Part shown: piece by piece, positions 1 through 8,521 of the stretch
Numbering within the stretch: the first letter of the stretch is position 1
How the letters are laid out: each line of letters opens with the position of its first letter
Assembly: GCA_963782465.1 (NCBI GenBank)
Contig: CAWAJR010000001.1
Location: forward strand, 124,001-188,000
Length of the DNA stretch: 64,000 nt
Origin: JAODBJ01 sp963782465
GTDB lineage: Bacteria > Actinomycetota > Acidimicrobiia > IMCC26256 > PALSA-610
Reading direction: 5' to 3'
Program-made: the position numbers and the translations under genes
The notes under the pieces: model-generated
What the model saw: only the letters and a program-made list of their open reading frames with translations
Databases searched by the model: none
What the model was told of the DNA's origin: nothing

Positions 1-652
1 TCGCGCTGGTGTTCGAACCGTGCTGCTGGAGATCGCCGTAGTTGGTCTGGCTACCCGACGGGTACCCGTTGTCGCCGACGGTGATCGCGAAGCGAGCGCC
101 ACTTGCGGCGACTTGTGAGAACAAGTTCGTCTGGTCGGCACTGTTCCCGCTGCTGTCGACCTGGCCCCAGTCGCCGAAGACATCGAACGAGAAGGGCGTC
201 GGGTCGCCCGAAGGCACCTGCGTGACGAACCGGGGTGAGGAGTTCGCGGCCAGGAGGTCGGTGGTGCCGAGGAGTGACCGGTAGCAGTAGGTCCCTTGCG
301 CCGGGAGCGTCAGCGATGCTTTCCACTGGTACTCGAGCACCGTCCCGACCGTGATCGACGTGCGGGTGGGGGTTTCCGAGTTCGAGAGCGTGCACGTGTT
401 CCCGGTGACGGCACCCCACGAGAGCGATCCCGTCGACGCGGAGCGGTCGGTCGCCCAGTTCACGGCGACATGCAGTCCGACGAGGTCGGTGAGGTACGGC
501 GCGCGCGTCAGGTGCGGGTCGTACGGTGCGTTCGCGCCGGCGGGCGGCGCGAGCGCCATGCAACCGGCGAGCACGACGATCGCGCACAAGGCGCCGACAC
601 CACCGCGAAGGAGGCGTGCACCGCGCGTCGTCCGTGAGATCCGCCCCACCAT
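1..652 (-). CDS. Secreted metallophosphoesterase lipoprotein (purple-acid-phosphatase-like), cut by window edge
   Basis: The first 217 residues of a gene that runs off the left edge. It starts at ATG 652-650 behind a GGAG ribosome site. Residues 14-30 are a hydrophobic signal ending in the lipobox LAGC (Cys31), so a lipid-anchored extracellular protein is likely. Residues about 45-145 resemble the fibronectin-III-like N-terminal domain of purple acid phosphatases, with the APYL start. The metal-site motifs follow: FDVFGDWG (157-163) and TVGDNGY (191-197). The later GNHD and GHTH motifs lie beyond the window, so the exact subfamily is open. It is divergent from the GtrA gene at 785 and fits the surface-enzyme locus that follows. 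Confidence 0.75.
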   Translation of the reverse strand, partial: MVGRISRTTRGARLLRGGVGALCAIVVLAGCMALAPPAGANAPYDPHLTRAPYLTDLVGLHVAVNWATDRSASTGSLSWGAVTGNTCTLSNSETPTRTSITVGTVLEYQWKASLTLPAQGTYCYRSLLGTTDLLAANSSPRFVTQVPSGDPTPFSFDVFGDWGQVDSSGNSADQTNLFSQVAASGARFAITVGDNGYPSGSQTNYGDLQQHGSNTSA

Positions 653-784
653 CCTGGCTCCAACCGTCTCGACCCGCAGTCCAAGCTATGACGTTGGTAT
701 CCCGCTGTCTACGACGAAGTTGTGAACCGGTGAACACCGCACGAATAATGACAGTCTGATGGCGTGCACGCGTAAGGCCTCGCG

Positions 785-1693
785 ATGACGGCGATCCCCG
801 TGTTCCGCCGGGCGCCCCAGCGATCGATGCGCGTGGGCCTGGTCGGACTGTCGGGCATCGTGACGAACGAGATCGCGCTGGCCATCCTGGTGAGCGGTTT
901 CGGCGCCCCGTACCTCGCGGGCGCGTTCATCGCCACCCAGTACTCGACGTTGTGGAACTTCGCATTGGGCGAAGTGGCCGGCCCGCCCGACGAGGGTTGG
1001 GGTGCGGGTTCGTGGCGTCGCTACGCACCGCACCTCACCGTGAACACGGCCGCGCTGGTCATCCGGCTCCCGGTCCTCGCGTTGTTGGTGAGTGGGCTCG
1101 GTTGGAACTACCTGGTCGCCAACGTCGCGTCACTCGCCGTCGTCATCGCGATCCGCCTCGTGTTCGCCGATCGGCTCTGGCCGGTGCGAACCGCCACCGC
1201 ACTCGACCCGGTTGTGCTCGACGTCCGTCTGCCGGCCGGGCGAAACCTGCTCGCAACCGTGGTGGGGCGGGTGTCGGGTGGCGGTGCTCGCATCTACCGG
1301 TTCATCCGGTTCAGCATGGTCGGAGCGTCCGGCATTCTCGTCAACGAAACGGCACTGGCGATCATGGTGCGTGGCTTCGGGCTCCACTACGTCGTCGGGG
1401 TGCTGCTGGCCACCGAGTTCTCGACGTTCTGGAACTTCTGCCTGCTCGAAGCGTGGGCCTTCAAGCAGCACTCGCACCGGAACCGGCGCTGGCAGCGCTA
1501 CGGGATGCTCGTCGTGGTCAACAACGTTGCGAACGTGCTCACCCTGCCGTTGCTCATCGTGTGCACGAGCGTCCTCGGCATCAACTATCTCATCAGCAAC
1601 TTCTTCACCTTGGTGGTCGTGATCATCGGGCGCTTCGCGCTCGCCGATTGGATCTGGTCGCCGGCCGAGCCGGCGCGTCGCGGCGCCGAGTGA
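785..1693 (+). CDS. Tandem GtrA-family membrane protein (two fused GtrA domains)
   Basis: A 302-residue integral membrane protein made of two GtrA-like units, about residues 8-140 and 168-298. Each unit has four predicted membrane helices and the family signature: a positive N-terminus, VG.SG..(V/L)NE.ALAI, then an FST.WNF segment. GtrA proteins are small (about 130 residues) and help move polyprenyl-phosphate sugars across the membrane or support GT-C glycosyltransferases. Here two copies are joined by a linker of about 30 residues. The second unit keeps the pattern better (WNFCLLEAWAF) than the first. It lies upstream of a GT2 and a GT39 glycosyltransferase, which supports a role in surface glycan export. 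The substrate cannot be told. Confidence 0.8.
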   Translation: MTAIPVFRRAPQRSMRVGLVGLSGIVTNEIALAILVSGFGAPYLAGAFIATQYSTLWNFALGEVAGPPDEGWGAGSWRRYAPHLTVNTAALVIRLPVLALLVSGLGWNYLVANVASLAVVIAIRLVFADRLWPVRTATALDPVVLDVRLPAGRNLLATVVGRVSGGGARIYRFIRFSMVGASGILVNETALAIMVRGFGLHYVVGVLLATEFSTFWNFCLLEAWAFKQHSHRNRRWQRYGMLVVVNNVANVLTLPLLIVCTSVLGINYLISNFFTLVVVIIGRFALADWIWSPAEPARRGAE

Positions 1694-1851
1694 AGCACGC
1701 AATTCGGTCTGTATGCACGACGCATTGACCGGTCACCGGTAAAATGCATGTGAACGGACGATGATGGTTGTCGATGTTTAAGCGATAGCGCTTCCGGTCG
1801 ATGATCAATTGTGCGGGACCCCCTGACGCCTGAGGTGGGAGCTGCGAGACC

Positions 1852-2232
1852 ATGACGCGTGACCGGAACGAGTCGGCACCCAACCGATCCGCCGGCACAT
1901 CGGTCGACTCCCAGCCGGGCCCGGTCACCAGCCCCACGATCTACGACGCCGTCGCGTTGCTCCTTCGGGACCGGGGCTGGGCCAAAGGAACACCTCGGCG
2001 CGGCGATGCGCTGTGTTTGACGGCCGCGATCGACGCCGCGGTAGGACTTGGCAGCGCGGCGACATCGGCCTCCGAGGGTTCCAAGATGGCTCGCGCCGGT
2101 CGGGTCGGTTCCCATCTGCGTGACCTCGTCAACGTGCGCAACCTGAGCGCTTGGTCAGACGATCAGTCTCGGACGTTCGACGAAGTGCTCGAACTTCTGA
2201 CACACGCATCGCTCGCGTTCCCCGACGACTGA
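1852..2232 (+). CDS. Small DUF6197-like protein
   Basis: A 126-residue soluble protein with no signal peptide. Residues about 25-120 have the pattern of DUF6197 proteins: a helix with LLRDRGWAKG, then a short GDALCLTAAID stretch with a single Cys, and a C-terminal acidic helix (FDEVLELL). The function of that family is unknown. The first 25 residues are polar and probably disordered. The start is ATG 1852, with GGGAG about 10 bases upstream. The 158-base gap before it holds two short inverted repeats (TGACCGGTCA and AAGCG-ATAG-CGCTT) that could be operator sites. The family assignment is from pattern memory and is moderate. Confidence 0.5.
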   Translation: MTRDRNESAPNRSAGTSVDSQPGPVTSPTIYDAVALLLRDRGWAKGTPRRGDALCLTAAIDAAVGLGSAATSASEGSKMARAGRVGSHLRDLVNVRNLSAWSDDQSRTFDEVLELLTHASLAFPDD

Positions 2233-2334
2233 TCGCGATTCCGGCGCCGGAATCACAAGCGTTTTGCCGCCGCGCACGGTCGCGGCGAGCCTCGCCCGTG
2301 CGTTGGGCGGATCGTCGTGTCAATGGACAATCCT

Positions 2335-2363
2335 TTGACATTAAGTGAACACTTCCATACGGT
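2335..2363 (+). promoter_or_regulatory. Sigma-70-type promoter with a palindrome in the spacer
   Basis: TTGACA at 2335-2340, a 17-base spacer and TACGGT at 2358-2363. The spacer holds the inverted repeat AAGTG-AA-CACTT (2343-2354), a plausible repressor site. A transcript from here would start near 2370, before the GTG at 2423 and after the GTG at 2345, which argues for the downstream start of the next gene. Inference from consensus match only. Confidence 0.5.
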
Positions 2364-2422
2364 TCGCCGGAGCAGTGGGGCACCGTGGCGTTTCGCACGA
2401 GCGGTGTGGGAAGGGGGCGATC

Positions 2423-4399
2423 GTGGCAGGGAGACGCGTGCAAACGCGACGGATCGACGATGGGCCGCTCGGGCGGGTCGAGCAATTGCCACAGGACGGC
2501 GAACGCGTCACCGCCAATCCGGACTGTGAACAGTTCGCCTTGTGCGTCCTCGTGCCGACTCGTCACGAAGCCGAGAACGCAAGGCCGTTACTCGAGCGCA
2601 TCATCGCGGCGACGAGCGGCATCCAGACCGAGGTGGTATTCGTCGACGACAGCGACGACGACACGCCCGACGTCTTACGGGCGCTGGGCAAGCAACTCGC
2701 GCCGTCGATCTCGGTGCGCGTGCTGCACCGTCCCGTCGTGGCGCGGCGCGGCGGTCTCGGCGGCGCCGTCGTCGAAGGTTTACGGGTGGCGCGCGCGCCA
2801 TGGGTGTGCGTCATGGACGGCGATCTGCAGCACCCGCCGGAACTCGTTCCGACGCTGCTCGACACCGCGCGGGGCGAAGGCGCGACGCTCGTCGTGGCGA
2901 GCCGCTACTGCGCGACCGGCGACTCCGCCGGGCTGTCGTCTCGCTCGCGCTCGGCGGTGTCGCGCGCGGCGTCCGGCGCCGCGAAGACCACGTTCCCGAA
3001 CCGGTTGGCGCGCATCTCCGACCCGATGAGCGGCTTCTTCCTGGTGCGGAAAGACGCGTTGAACCTGGGTGATCTCAGGCCGAACGGCTTCAAGATCCTC
3101 CTCGAGATCGCGGTACGCAACGCCGGGCTGAAGGTCGCGGAGGTCGGTTACTCGTTCGGGAACCGCTCGGCCGGCGAGAGCAAGACCGGCAGCCGCGAGG
3201 GAATGCGCTACCTGTGGCATCTCGGCCGGCTGCGGGTCGAGACGAAGCTCGAGGAGCGGGCGCTCGCGGTCAAGGCGCCGTACCGCTACGAGGTGCACGG
3301 CCTGATCCGGGTCGAGTCCGAGGGCTACCTGCCGGAGCTCGAAGCGTTCCGGGTCCGGCGACTGACGGGGCGACCCGACATCTCGGTGCGGCTCGGCCGG
3401 CTGCCCGATGGTCCCGTCGCGCCGCCGCCCGCGCACGATCCGTTCCGCTACTCGATGCGTTACCTCGAGATGGGCAACCTCGGTTTCGGTGCCGACATCG
3501 AGCTGGGCGACCGAGTCGAAGTGCTCGCGACGCCGTTCCTCGCGCACTCGCCCCACGTGCTCTACACGAACCTCGTCGAACCGATCCTGCGCTGGGAGTT
3601 CGTGCGGCGCGGGTACGCGCTGGTGCACGGCGCGTGTGTCGTCCAGGGCGACGACGCGTTCCTCATCACGGCTCGTACCGACACCGGCAAGACGACGACC
3701 ATGCTGAAATTGCTCGACGCGTTGCCGTACGAGTTCGTCTCCGACGACCTCACCCTGGTCTCACCCGACGGCCGTGTGTTGCCGTACCCGAAACCGCTCA
3801 CGATCAGCAATCACACGTTGCACGCCGTCAACCGGCACCGCCTGAACTGGCGCGAGCGCGCGACGCTGCCGCTGCAGAGCCGGCTGCACTCGCGATCGGG
3901 CCGGCGCGTCGCGTTCGTGCTCTCGTCGATGGGCCTGCCGGCCGCGTCGCTCAACGCGGTGGTGCAGTTCTTGATCCCACCGCCGAAGTACCCGGTGCAG
4001 CGCCTGATCCCCGGCGTGCAGATTGCCCAGACCGCGAAGGTCCGGGGTGTCATCGTCATCCACCGTCACGACGATGGGCTCGAGTGGCTCGACCGCGACA
4101 CCGCGCTCGACATCGTGTTGGCGAACACCGAAGACGCCTACGGCTTCCCGCCGTACCACACGATCGAGAACTTCCTGCTCAACGCGCGAGCCGAGAACCT
4201 GCGCGAAACCGAACGGCAGGTGATCGCAGGTGCCCTCGAGGACGCGTCGGCGGCGATGCTCTCCAGTCTCACGTTCGATTGGGCGACGCACATCCCGGGC
4301 TTGATCCAGAGAATGTCGCTGCAACCTTCGACGAGTGACGGCCGCAGTTTGCGCGGCCTCCCGGCGGTCGCGGTGAGGGTCGCAAATAGCGAGCCGTGA
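2423..4399 (+). CDS. GT2 glycosyltransferase fused to an HprK-like P-loop domain
   Basis: About 658 residues. The N-terminal half (about 38-270) is a family 2 glycosyltransferase of the dolichol-phosphate-mannose synthase type: CVLVPTRHEAEN at 41, VDDSDDD, and MDGDLQHPP at 131 as the nucleotide-sugar/metal site. After a linker, residues about 395-600 resemble the HPr kinase C-terminal fold used in PqqD-linked clusters: a Walker A motif TARTDTGKTTT (about 416-426), then SDDLTLV as the Walker B-like acidic pair. No membrane helices are obvious. GTG 2423 is chosen because GGAAGGGGG sits 5 bases upstream and a promoter lies at 2335-2363; an in-frame GTG at 2345 would fall inside that promoter. 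The next gene starts 3 bases after the stop. The activity of the fused P-loop domain is unknown. Confidence 0.75.
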   Translation: MAGRRVQTRRIDDGPLGRVEQLPQDGERVTANPDCEQFALCVLVPTRHEAENARPLLERIIAATSGIQTEVVFVDDSDDDTPDVLRALGKQLAPSISVRVLHRPVVARRGGLGGAVVEGLRVARAPWVCVMDGDLQHPPELVPTLLDTARGEGATLVVASRYCATGDSAGLSSRSRSAVSRAASGAAKTTFPNRLARISDPMSGFFLVRKDALNLGDLRPNGFKILLEIAVRNAGLKVAEVGYSFGNRSAGESKTGSREGMRYLWHLGRLRVETKLEERALAVKAPYRYEVHGLIRVESEGYLPELEAFRVRRLTGRPDISVRLGRLPDGPVAPPPAHDPFRYSMRYLEMGNLGFGADIELGDRVEVLATPFLAHSPHVLYTNLVEPILRWEFVRRGYALVHGACVVQGDDAFLITARTDTGKTTTMLKLLDALPYEFVSDDLTLVSPDGRVLPYPKPLTISNHTLHAVNRHRLNWRERATLPLQSRLHSRSGRRVAFVLSSMGLPAASLNAVVQFLIPPPKYPVQRLIPGVQIAQTAKVRGVIVIHRHDDGLEWLDRDTALDIVLANTEDAYGFPPYHTIENFLLNARAENLRETERQVIAGALEDASAAMLSSLTFDWATHIPGLIQRMSLQPSTSDGRSLRGLPAVAVRVANSEP

Positions 4400-4402
4400 T
4401 CG

Positions 4403-6004
4403 ATGCAACGGCCTCGCGCGGGCGTGGCGAGCGTTGCCGACGCGCCCAGTCCAATTCTGGAAGGCGTGCGCCCGACCGAAACGTCGGCCCCGGAGATCGA
4501 CGTCATCGAAGCGGACGAACTGGAGCCGTCACCCCGTAGCTGGGCCGCGCCGCTCCTCACGGTCATCGTCGCCGGCGCGATCGCGCTGCGCGTCTACGAC
4601 CTGAACAAGGTCGGTTTCAACAGCGACGAGGCGGTGTACGCCGGGCAGGCGGCCTCGATCGCGCGCGTCGCGAACTTCGTCCCGTTCTTCCCCATCTACC
4701 GCGCGCACCCATTGCTCTATCAAGGGACGCTCTCGATCGTGTACCACTTCGGCGTCAGCGATTTCGCGGCGCGCCTGGTGTCGGTGGTCGGCGGAGTCGC
4801 GACGGTCATCGTGGCGTACACGCTCGGGAACGTTCTCTACGGCCGGCGCGCCGGGCTCGCAACCGCGGCGGTGCTGGCGATCATGCCGTACCACGTGATC
4901 ACGACCCGCCAAGCGTTGCTCGACGGTACCGAAACGTTGTTCGCGACGCTCGCGCTGTACGCCCTCGCTCGTTACGCCCTGTCGAGGAACCCGGTCTGGA
5001 TGTACGCGCTCGCCGCGTCGATGGGGCTCACGTTCCTCTCGAAGGAAAACGGCGTCGTGCTCGTCGGCGCGGTGTTCGCCTTTCTCGCCCTCTCACCGGA
5101 AGTGCCGACGCGGTTGCGCGACCTCGCCGGCGCGTCGGCCCTGTTCGGCGCGATGACCCTTGCCTACCCGCTGGCGATCGCGTTCGGCGGCGCCTCCCGT
5201 TCCGGGCGATCGTTCTTCATCTGGCAGCTGGTCCGGCGTCCGAACCACACCTACTTCTTCTACTTCTCGTCCGCGATCCCGGCGATGGGCCTGCTCGTGG
5301 TCGCCGTCGCGATCGTCGGCATTGCCGTGCTCTGGCGCGATCGTTCGTGGCGTGAGACGTTGCTGCTCTCCTGGGTGCTCGTCCCGCTCGTGTTCTTCAC
5401 GCTCTGGCCGGTGAAGGGCTTCCAGTACCTGCTCCCGATCGCGCCGCCACTCGCGGCGCTGGCCGGCCGTGTCCTCGGGGAGCTCCCGCTCGGCCGAGGC
5501 GTGCACCTTGCCCGGGTTGCGATCAGCGTGATCGTTCTCGCGGCCGTCGGAGCGACCCTGGTCGGCGACAGCTGGGCGCGTATCACGCCGGCTACGAGTT
5601 CGAGCTATCTCGCCGGTTCGGGCGGTGTACCCGGTGGACGCGAAGCGGGCGACTGGGTCCGTACGCATCTGCGCGACGACGCGCGGCTCCTCGCCCTTGG
5701 CCCGTCGATGGCCAACATCCTCGAGTTCTACGGAAACCGCAGGGTGTGGGGGCTGTCGGTGAGCACGAACCCGTTGCGACGCAACCCGGTGTACCAGCCG
5801 GTCGCCAACCCCGACCTGTCGATCCGTCGCGGCGACATCCAGTACCTCGTCTGGGACTCGTACTCCGCCGCGCGCTCGCCGACGTTCGCCCAGCACCTGC
5901 TGCGTTACGTCCAGCGTTTTCACGGGACCATCGTGCATACGCAGACGGTGGGGACAGGGCGCGACCGCAGCCCCGTGATCGTGATCTACGCGGTGCGGCC
6001 ATGA
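4403..6004 (+). CDS. GT39-type (PMT/ArnT-like) membrane glycosyltransferase
   Basis: 533 residues with about 11-12 membrane helices after a polar N-terminal tail of about 45 residues. The first extracytoplasmic loop carries NSDEAVYAGQA, the acidic pair that family 39 enzymes use as catalytic base, followed by RAHPLLYQ. These enzymes move a sugar from a polyprenyl phosphate donor to a lipid or protein acceptor on the outer face of the membrane. The upstream GT2 domain could make such a donor, and the GtrA protein could help flip it. The gene starts 3 bases after the GT2-HprK stop, and its own stop overlaps the next start (ATGA at 6001), which indicates translational coupling. Confidence 0.8.
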   Translation: MQRPRAGVASVADAPSPILEGVRPTETSAPEIDVIEADELEPSPRSWAAPLLTVIVAGAIALRVYDLNKVGFNSDEAVYAGQAASIARVANFVPFFPIYRAHPLLYQGTLSIVYHFGVSDFAARLVSVVGGVATVIVAYTLGNVLYGRRAGLATAAVLAIMPYHVITTRQALLDGTETLFATLALYALARYALSRNPVWMYALAASMGLTFLSKENGVVLVGAVFAFLALSPEVPTRLRDLAGASALFGAMTLAYPLAIAFGGASRSGRSFFIWQLVRRPNHTYFFYFSSAIPAMGLLVVAVAIVGIAVLWRDRSWRETLLLSWVLVPLVFFTLWPVKGFQYLLPIAPPLAALAGRVLGELPLGRGVHLARVAISVIVLAAVGATLVGDSWARITPATSSSYLAGSGGVPGGREAGDWVRTHLRDDARLLALGPSMANILEFYGNRRVWGLSVSTNPLRRNPVYQPVANPDLSIRRGDIQYLVWDSYSAARSPTFAQHLLRYVQRFHGTIVHTQTVGTGRDRSPVIVIYAVRP

Positions 6005-7377
6005 GCCGTGCCTCGCGGGCCCTGGCGGCCGTTCTCGGCGGTGCCCTCGTGACGGCGACGGCCGCGCTGCCGGCGCTGGGTGCCACGGCGACCACGACCA
6101 CGACCACGACCGCGCGAACGAACACGGCAGCCCGTACCCCGATCAAGCACTTCGTGACGCTGCTGCAGGAGAACCATTCGTTCGACAACTACTTCGGTAC
6201 GTACCCCGGAGCGAACGGCATCCCTCCGAACGTGTGCATGCCGGAAGACCCGGTTCACCCGTCGGCCGGGTGTGTCAAGCCGCACGCGATCGGAAGTACC
6301 GGCAGCCAGGCCCTCGCAGACAACCGCAACGTGTTCGCGGCGCAGTACGCGGGCGGCGCGATGAGCGGGTTCGTGTCGGCGCTGAGCACGCGCGGCGTCA
6401 CTTCCTCGATCGCGATGGCGCACTACGAGGAGAAGGACATCTCGTACTACTGGGAACTCGCCGGGCGGTACGTGCTGTTCGATCGCTACTTCTCGTCGGC
6501 GCACGGCGGCAGCGTCTGGAACCACATGTTCTGGATGACGGGGACGCCCGGTAACCCCTTGGCCGAGAAGACGCCTGCGGCGGGGTACGGATCGCTCCCG
6601 ACGATCTTCGACCGGCTCCAGGCCAAGGGCATCTCGTGGAAGGTCTACGTCCAGAACTACCAGCCGCACGCCACGTACCGCACCAACGGCCGTGAACCGG
6701 CGCAGGTCATCCGCGACCCGCTGCTCGCGTACGCGCGCTACATCGACAACCCGAAGCTGTTCGCGCACATCGTGCCGGTCGACGACTACTACACCGACCT
6801 CGCGAACGGCACGTTGCCGGCGGTCTCCTACATCATCCCGGCCGGCCCGAGCGAGCACCCGCCGGGGAGCGTGCAGAGCGGCGAAGCGTTCGTCCGCAAC
6901 CTGATCACCTCCTTGAAGCGCAGTTCCGTGTGGTCGACCTCGGCGTTCATGTGGAGCTACGACGACTGGGGTGGCTGGTACGACCACGTCGCGCCGCCGC
7001 AGGTCGACGCGTTCGGCCTCGGCTTCCGCGTGCCCGCATTGCTCGTCAGCCCGTACGCGAAACGGGGCTACGTCGACCACACGCAGCTCGACCACACATC
7101 GGTGCTGAAGTTCATCGAGGACAACTGGGGGCTCGCGCCGTTGAGTACGCGCGACCGTGCCGCGAACGACATCGTGTCGGCGCTCGACTTCCGCCAGCCG
7201 CCGCGACCCGCGGAACTCCTCGCGACCGAGGAGCCCTCGCCGACGATCGCGAACGGGCGTCCCGGCATCGTCTACCCCGCCTACGGCACTGCCGTGGTCG
7301 TGGCGCTCCTGGTGATCGGCGGCGCGTTGCTCGCCGGCCGGCGCCGGTCGGTCGCGGAGGCGGAGGTGCGGGTGTGA
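6001..7377 (+). CDS. Secreted membrane-anchored phosphoesterase (phospholipase C / AcpA family)
   Basis: 458 residues. The family PF04185 hallmark ENHSFDNYFGTYPG follows a signal peptide (1-28) and a Thr-rich linker. Other family elements are DRYFSSAHGGSVWNH, MWSYDDWGGWYDHV and the HTQLDHTSVLKF region near the end of the catalytic domain. A C-terminal helix (VVVALLVIGGALL) followed by GRRRS would hold the enzyme on the outer face of the membrane. Relatives hydrolyse phospholipids or other phosphate esters; the substrate here is not evident. The start ATG overlaps the stop of the GT39 gene (ATGA), and its own stop overlaps the next GTG (GTGA), so four genes form one tightly coupled unit. Confidence 0.85.
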   Translation: MSRASRALAAVLGGALVTATAALPALGATATTTTTTTARTNTAARTPIKHFVTLLQENHSFDNYFGTYPGANGIPPNVCMPEDPVHPSAGCVKPHAIGSTGSQALADNRNVFAAQYAGGAMSGFVSALSTRGVTSSIAMAHYEEKDISYYWELAGRYVLFDRYFSSAHGGSVWNHMFWMTGTPGNPLAEKTPAAGYGSLPTIFDRLQAKGISWKVYVQNYQPHATYRTNGREPAQVIRDPLLAYARYIDNPKLFAHIVPVDDYYTDLANGTLPAVSYIIPAGPSEHPPGSVQSGEAFVRNLITSLKRSSVWSTSAFMWSYDDWGGWYDHVAPPQVDAFGLGFRVPALLVSPYAKRGYVDHTQLDHTSVLKFIEDNWGLAPLSTRDRAANDIVSALDFRQPPRPAELLATEEPSPTIANGRPGIVYPAYGTAVVVALLVIGGALLAGRRRSVAEAEVRV

Positions 7378-8521
7378 ACGCGTCGCTCCGGCGTGCGGCC
7401 GCGTTCGCGGCGGTGGCGTTCGCCCTGGTCCTGGGAGGCAGTCCGGGGACGGCGAGCGCCGCGAACCACGTCGCTCGCCCCATGGCAACGTCGCCGACCG
7501 GTGCGGGCCAGTCGGGCTCGTGGCACGGGTTGCGCCCGCTCACGATCCAGACGACCCCGACGGTCGTCGGCGCGCGGTTCGTCCTCGACGGCAAGGCGCT
7601 CGTCACGGGCGCGACCGGCTCGGTGACGGCACTGATCACCAAGAGCCAGCGGACGGCCCTCGCGCAGCAACGCGACGCGCACCTGGTCGTCGCGACGCCA
7701 ACGGTGATGGTGGCATCCGGGATCCGGGCACGGTTCGCCGGCTGGTACGACCGCGGGTACCACTTCAGCGCAGCCGACCGGAGTGGCCAGGTGCTCGCCG
7801 CCGCGTTCGACTTCGACTACCTCACGTCGTTCTCGTTCGTCGGGCCGACCGGTCGACCGATCGGCAGCAGCAGCATCGGCGCGATGCAGTTGGGTGCCGG
7901 CGGGAGCCGCACGATCGATCTGCCGAAGCCGGCTCCGAGGTGGCTGCGGGGTGAGCAGATCACCTCGGTCGGCGGCCTGCCCGTGGTGCGGGAGCAGGAG
8001 TACTCCGTACTGAAGGTGGTCGCGCGCGGGAACAACGTCGTGCATCGCGGCCAGCAACGCTTCTATCCGAGCCACCGGCAGAACGTCACGGTGAAGCTGC
8101 TGTTCTTCACGGTGCGCTTCGCGACGCGCGACGCGCTGTTCGGCAACGGCACCGGTTCGGCAATCAACCTCAAATTCGCCGACGGGACCATCCGGCGGTA
8201 CCCGCTGACGAACGCCGAGGTGACGGTACGCGACCTGCCCCGCGGCCCGTACGACGTCACGGTGAGCGCGCTCGGCCTGAAGTCGGCGCAGTCGTTGGTG
8301 GTTTCTCAGGACCAGACGGCGACGATCCAGGTGATCACCGCCGTCGATCTCGCGGCGGTCGTCGGGGTTGTCTCGGCGATCGCGCTCTCCCTCCTGATGA
8401 TCGGCCGTTCACTTCGCGGCGGCGGCGCCGTCGCCGGCGCGGCCATCCGCCGAACGACGACGACCGGCTCCCCGGTCGATCGTCGCAGGAGCGCGTCCTC
8501 GAACACGCGCGGTCGGGATAG
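7374..8521 (+). CDS. Secreted protein with C-terminal membrane anchor; stop codon apparently lost by frameshift
   Basis: No recognised family. It starts at GTG 7374, overlapping the previous stop. Residues 1-27 form a signal peptide (AFALVLGGSPGTASA). The middle is predicted beta-rich, and a helix near residues 325-345 (VVGVVSAIALSLLMIG) is followed by basic residues, giving the same anchored extracellular layout as its neighbours. The frame stays open to 9317, but past about 8440 it is only an out-of-frame reading of the next gene. In the frame one base back there is a TAG at 8519-8521 that overlaps the next GTG, the natural end for this operon. A one-base loss in the GC-rich run near 8405-8450 would explain this. 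No function is proposed. Confidence 0.55.
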
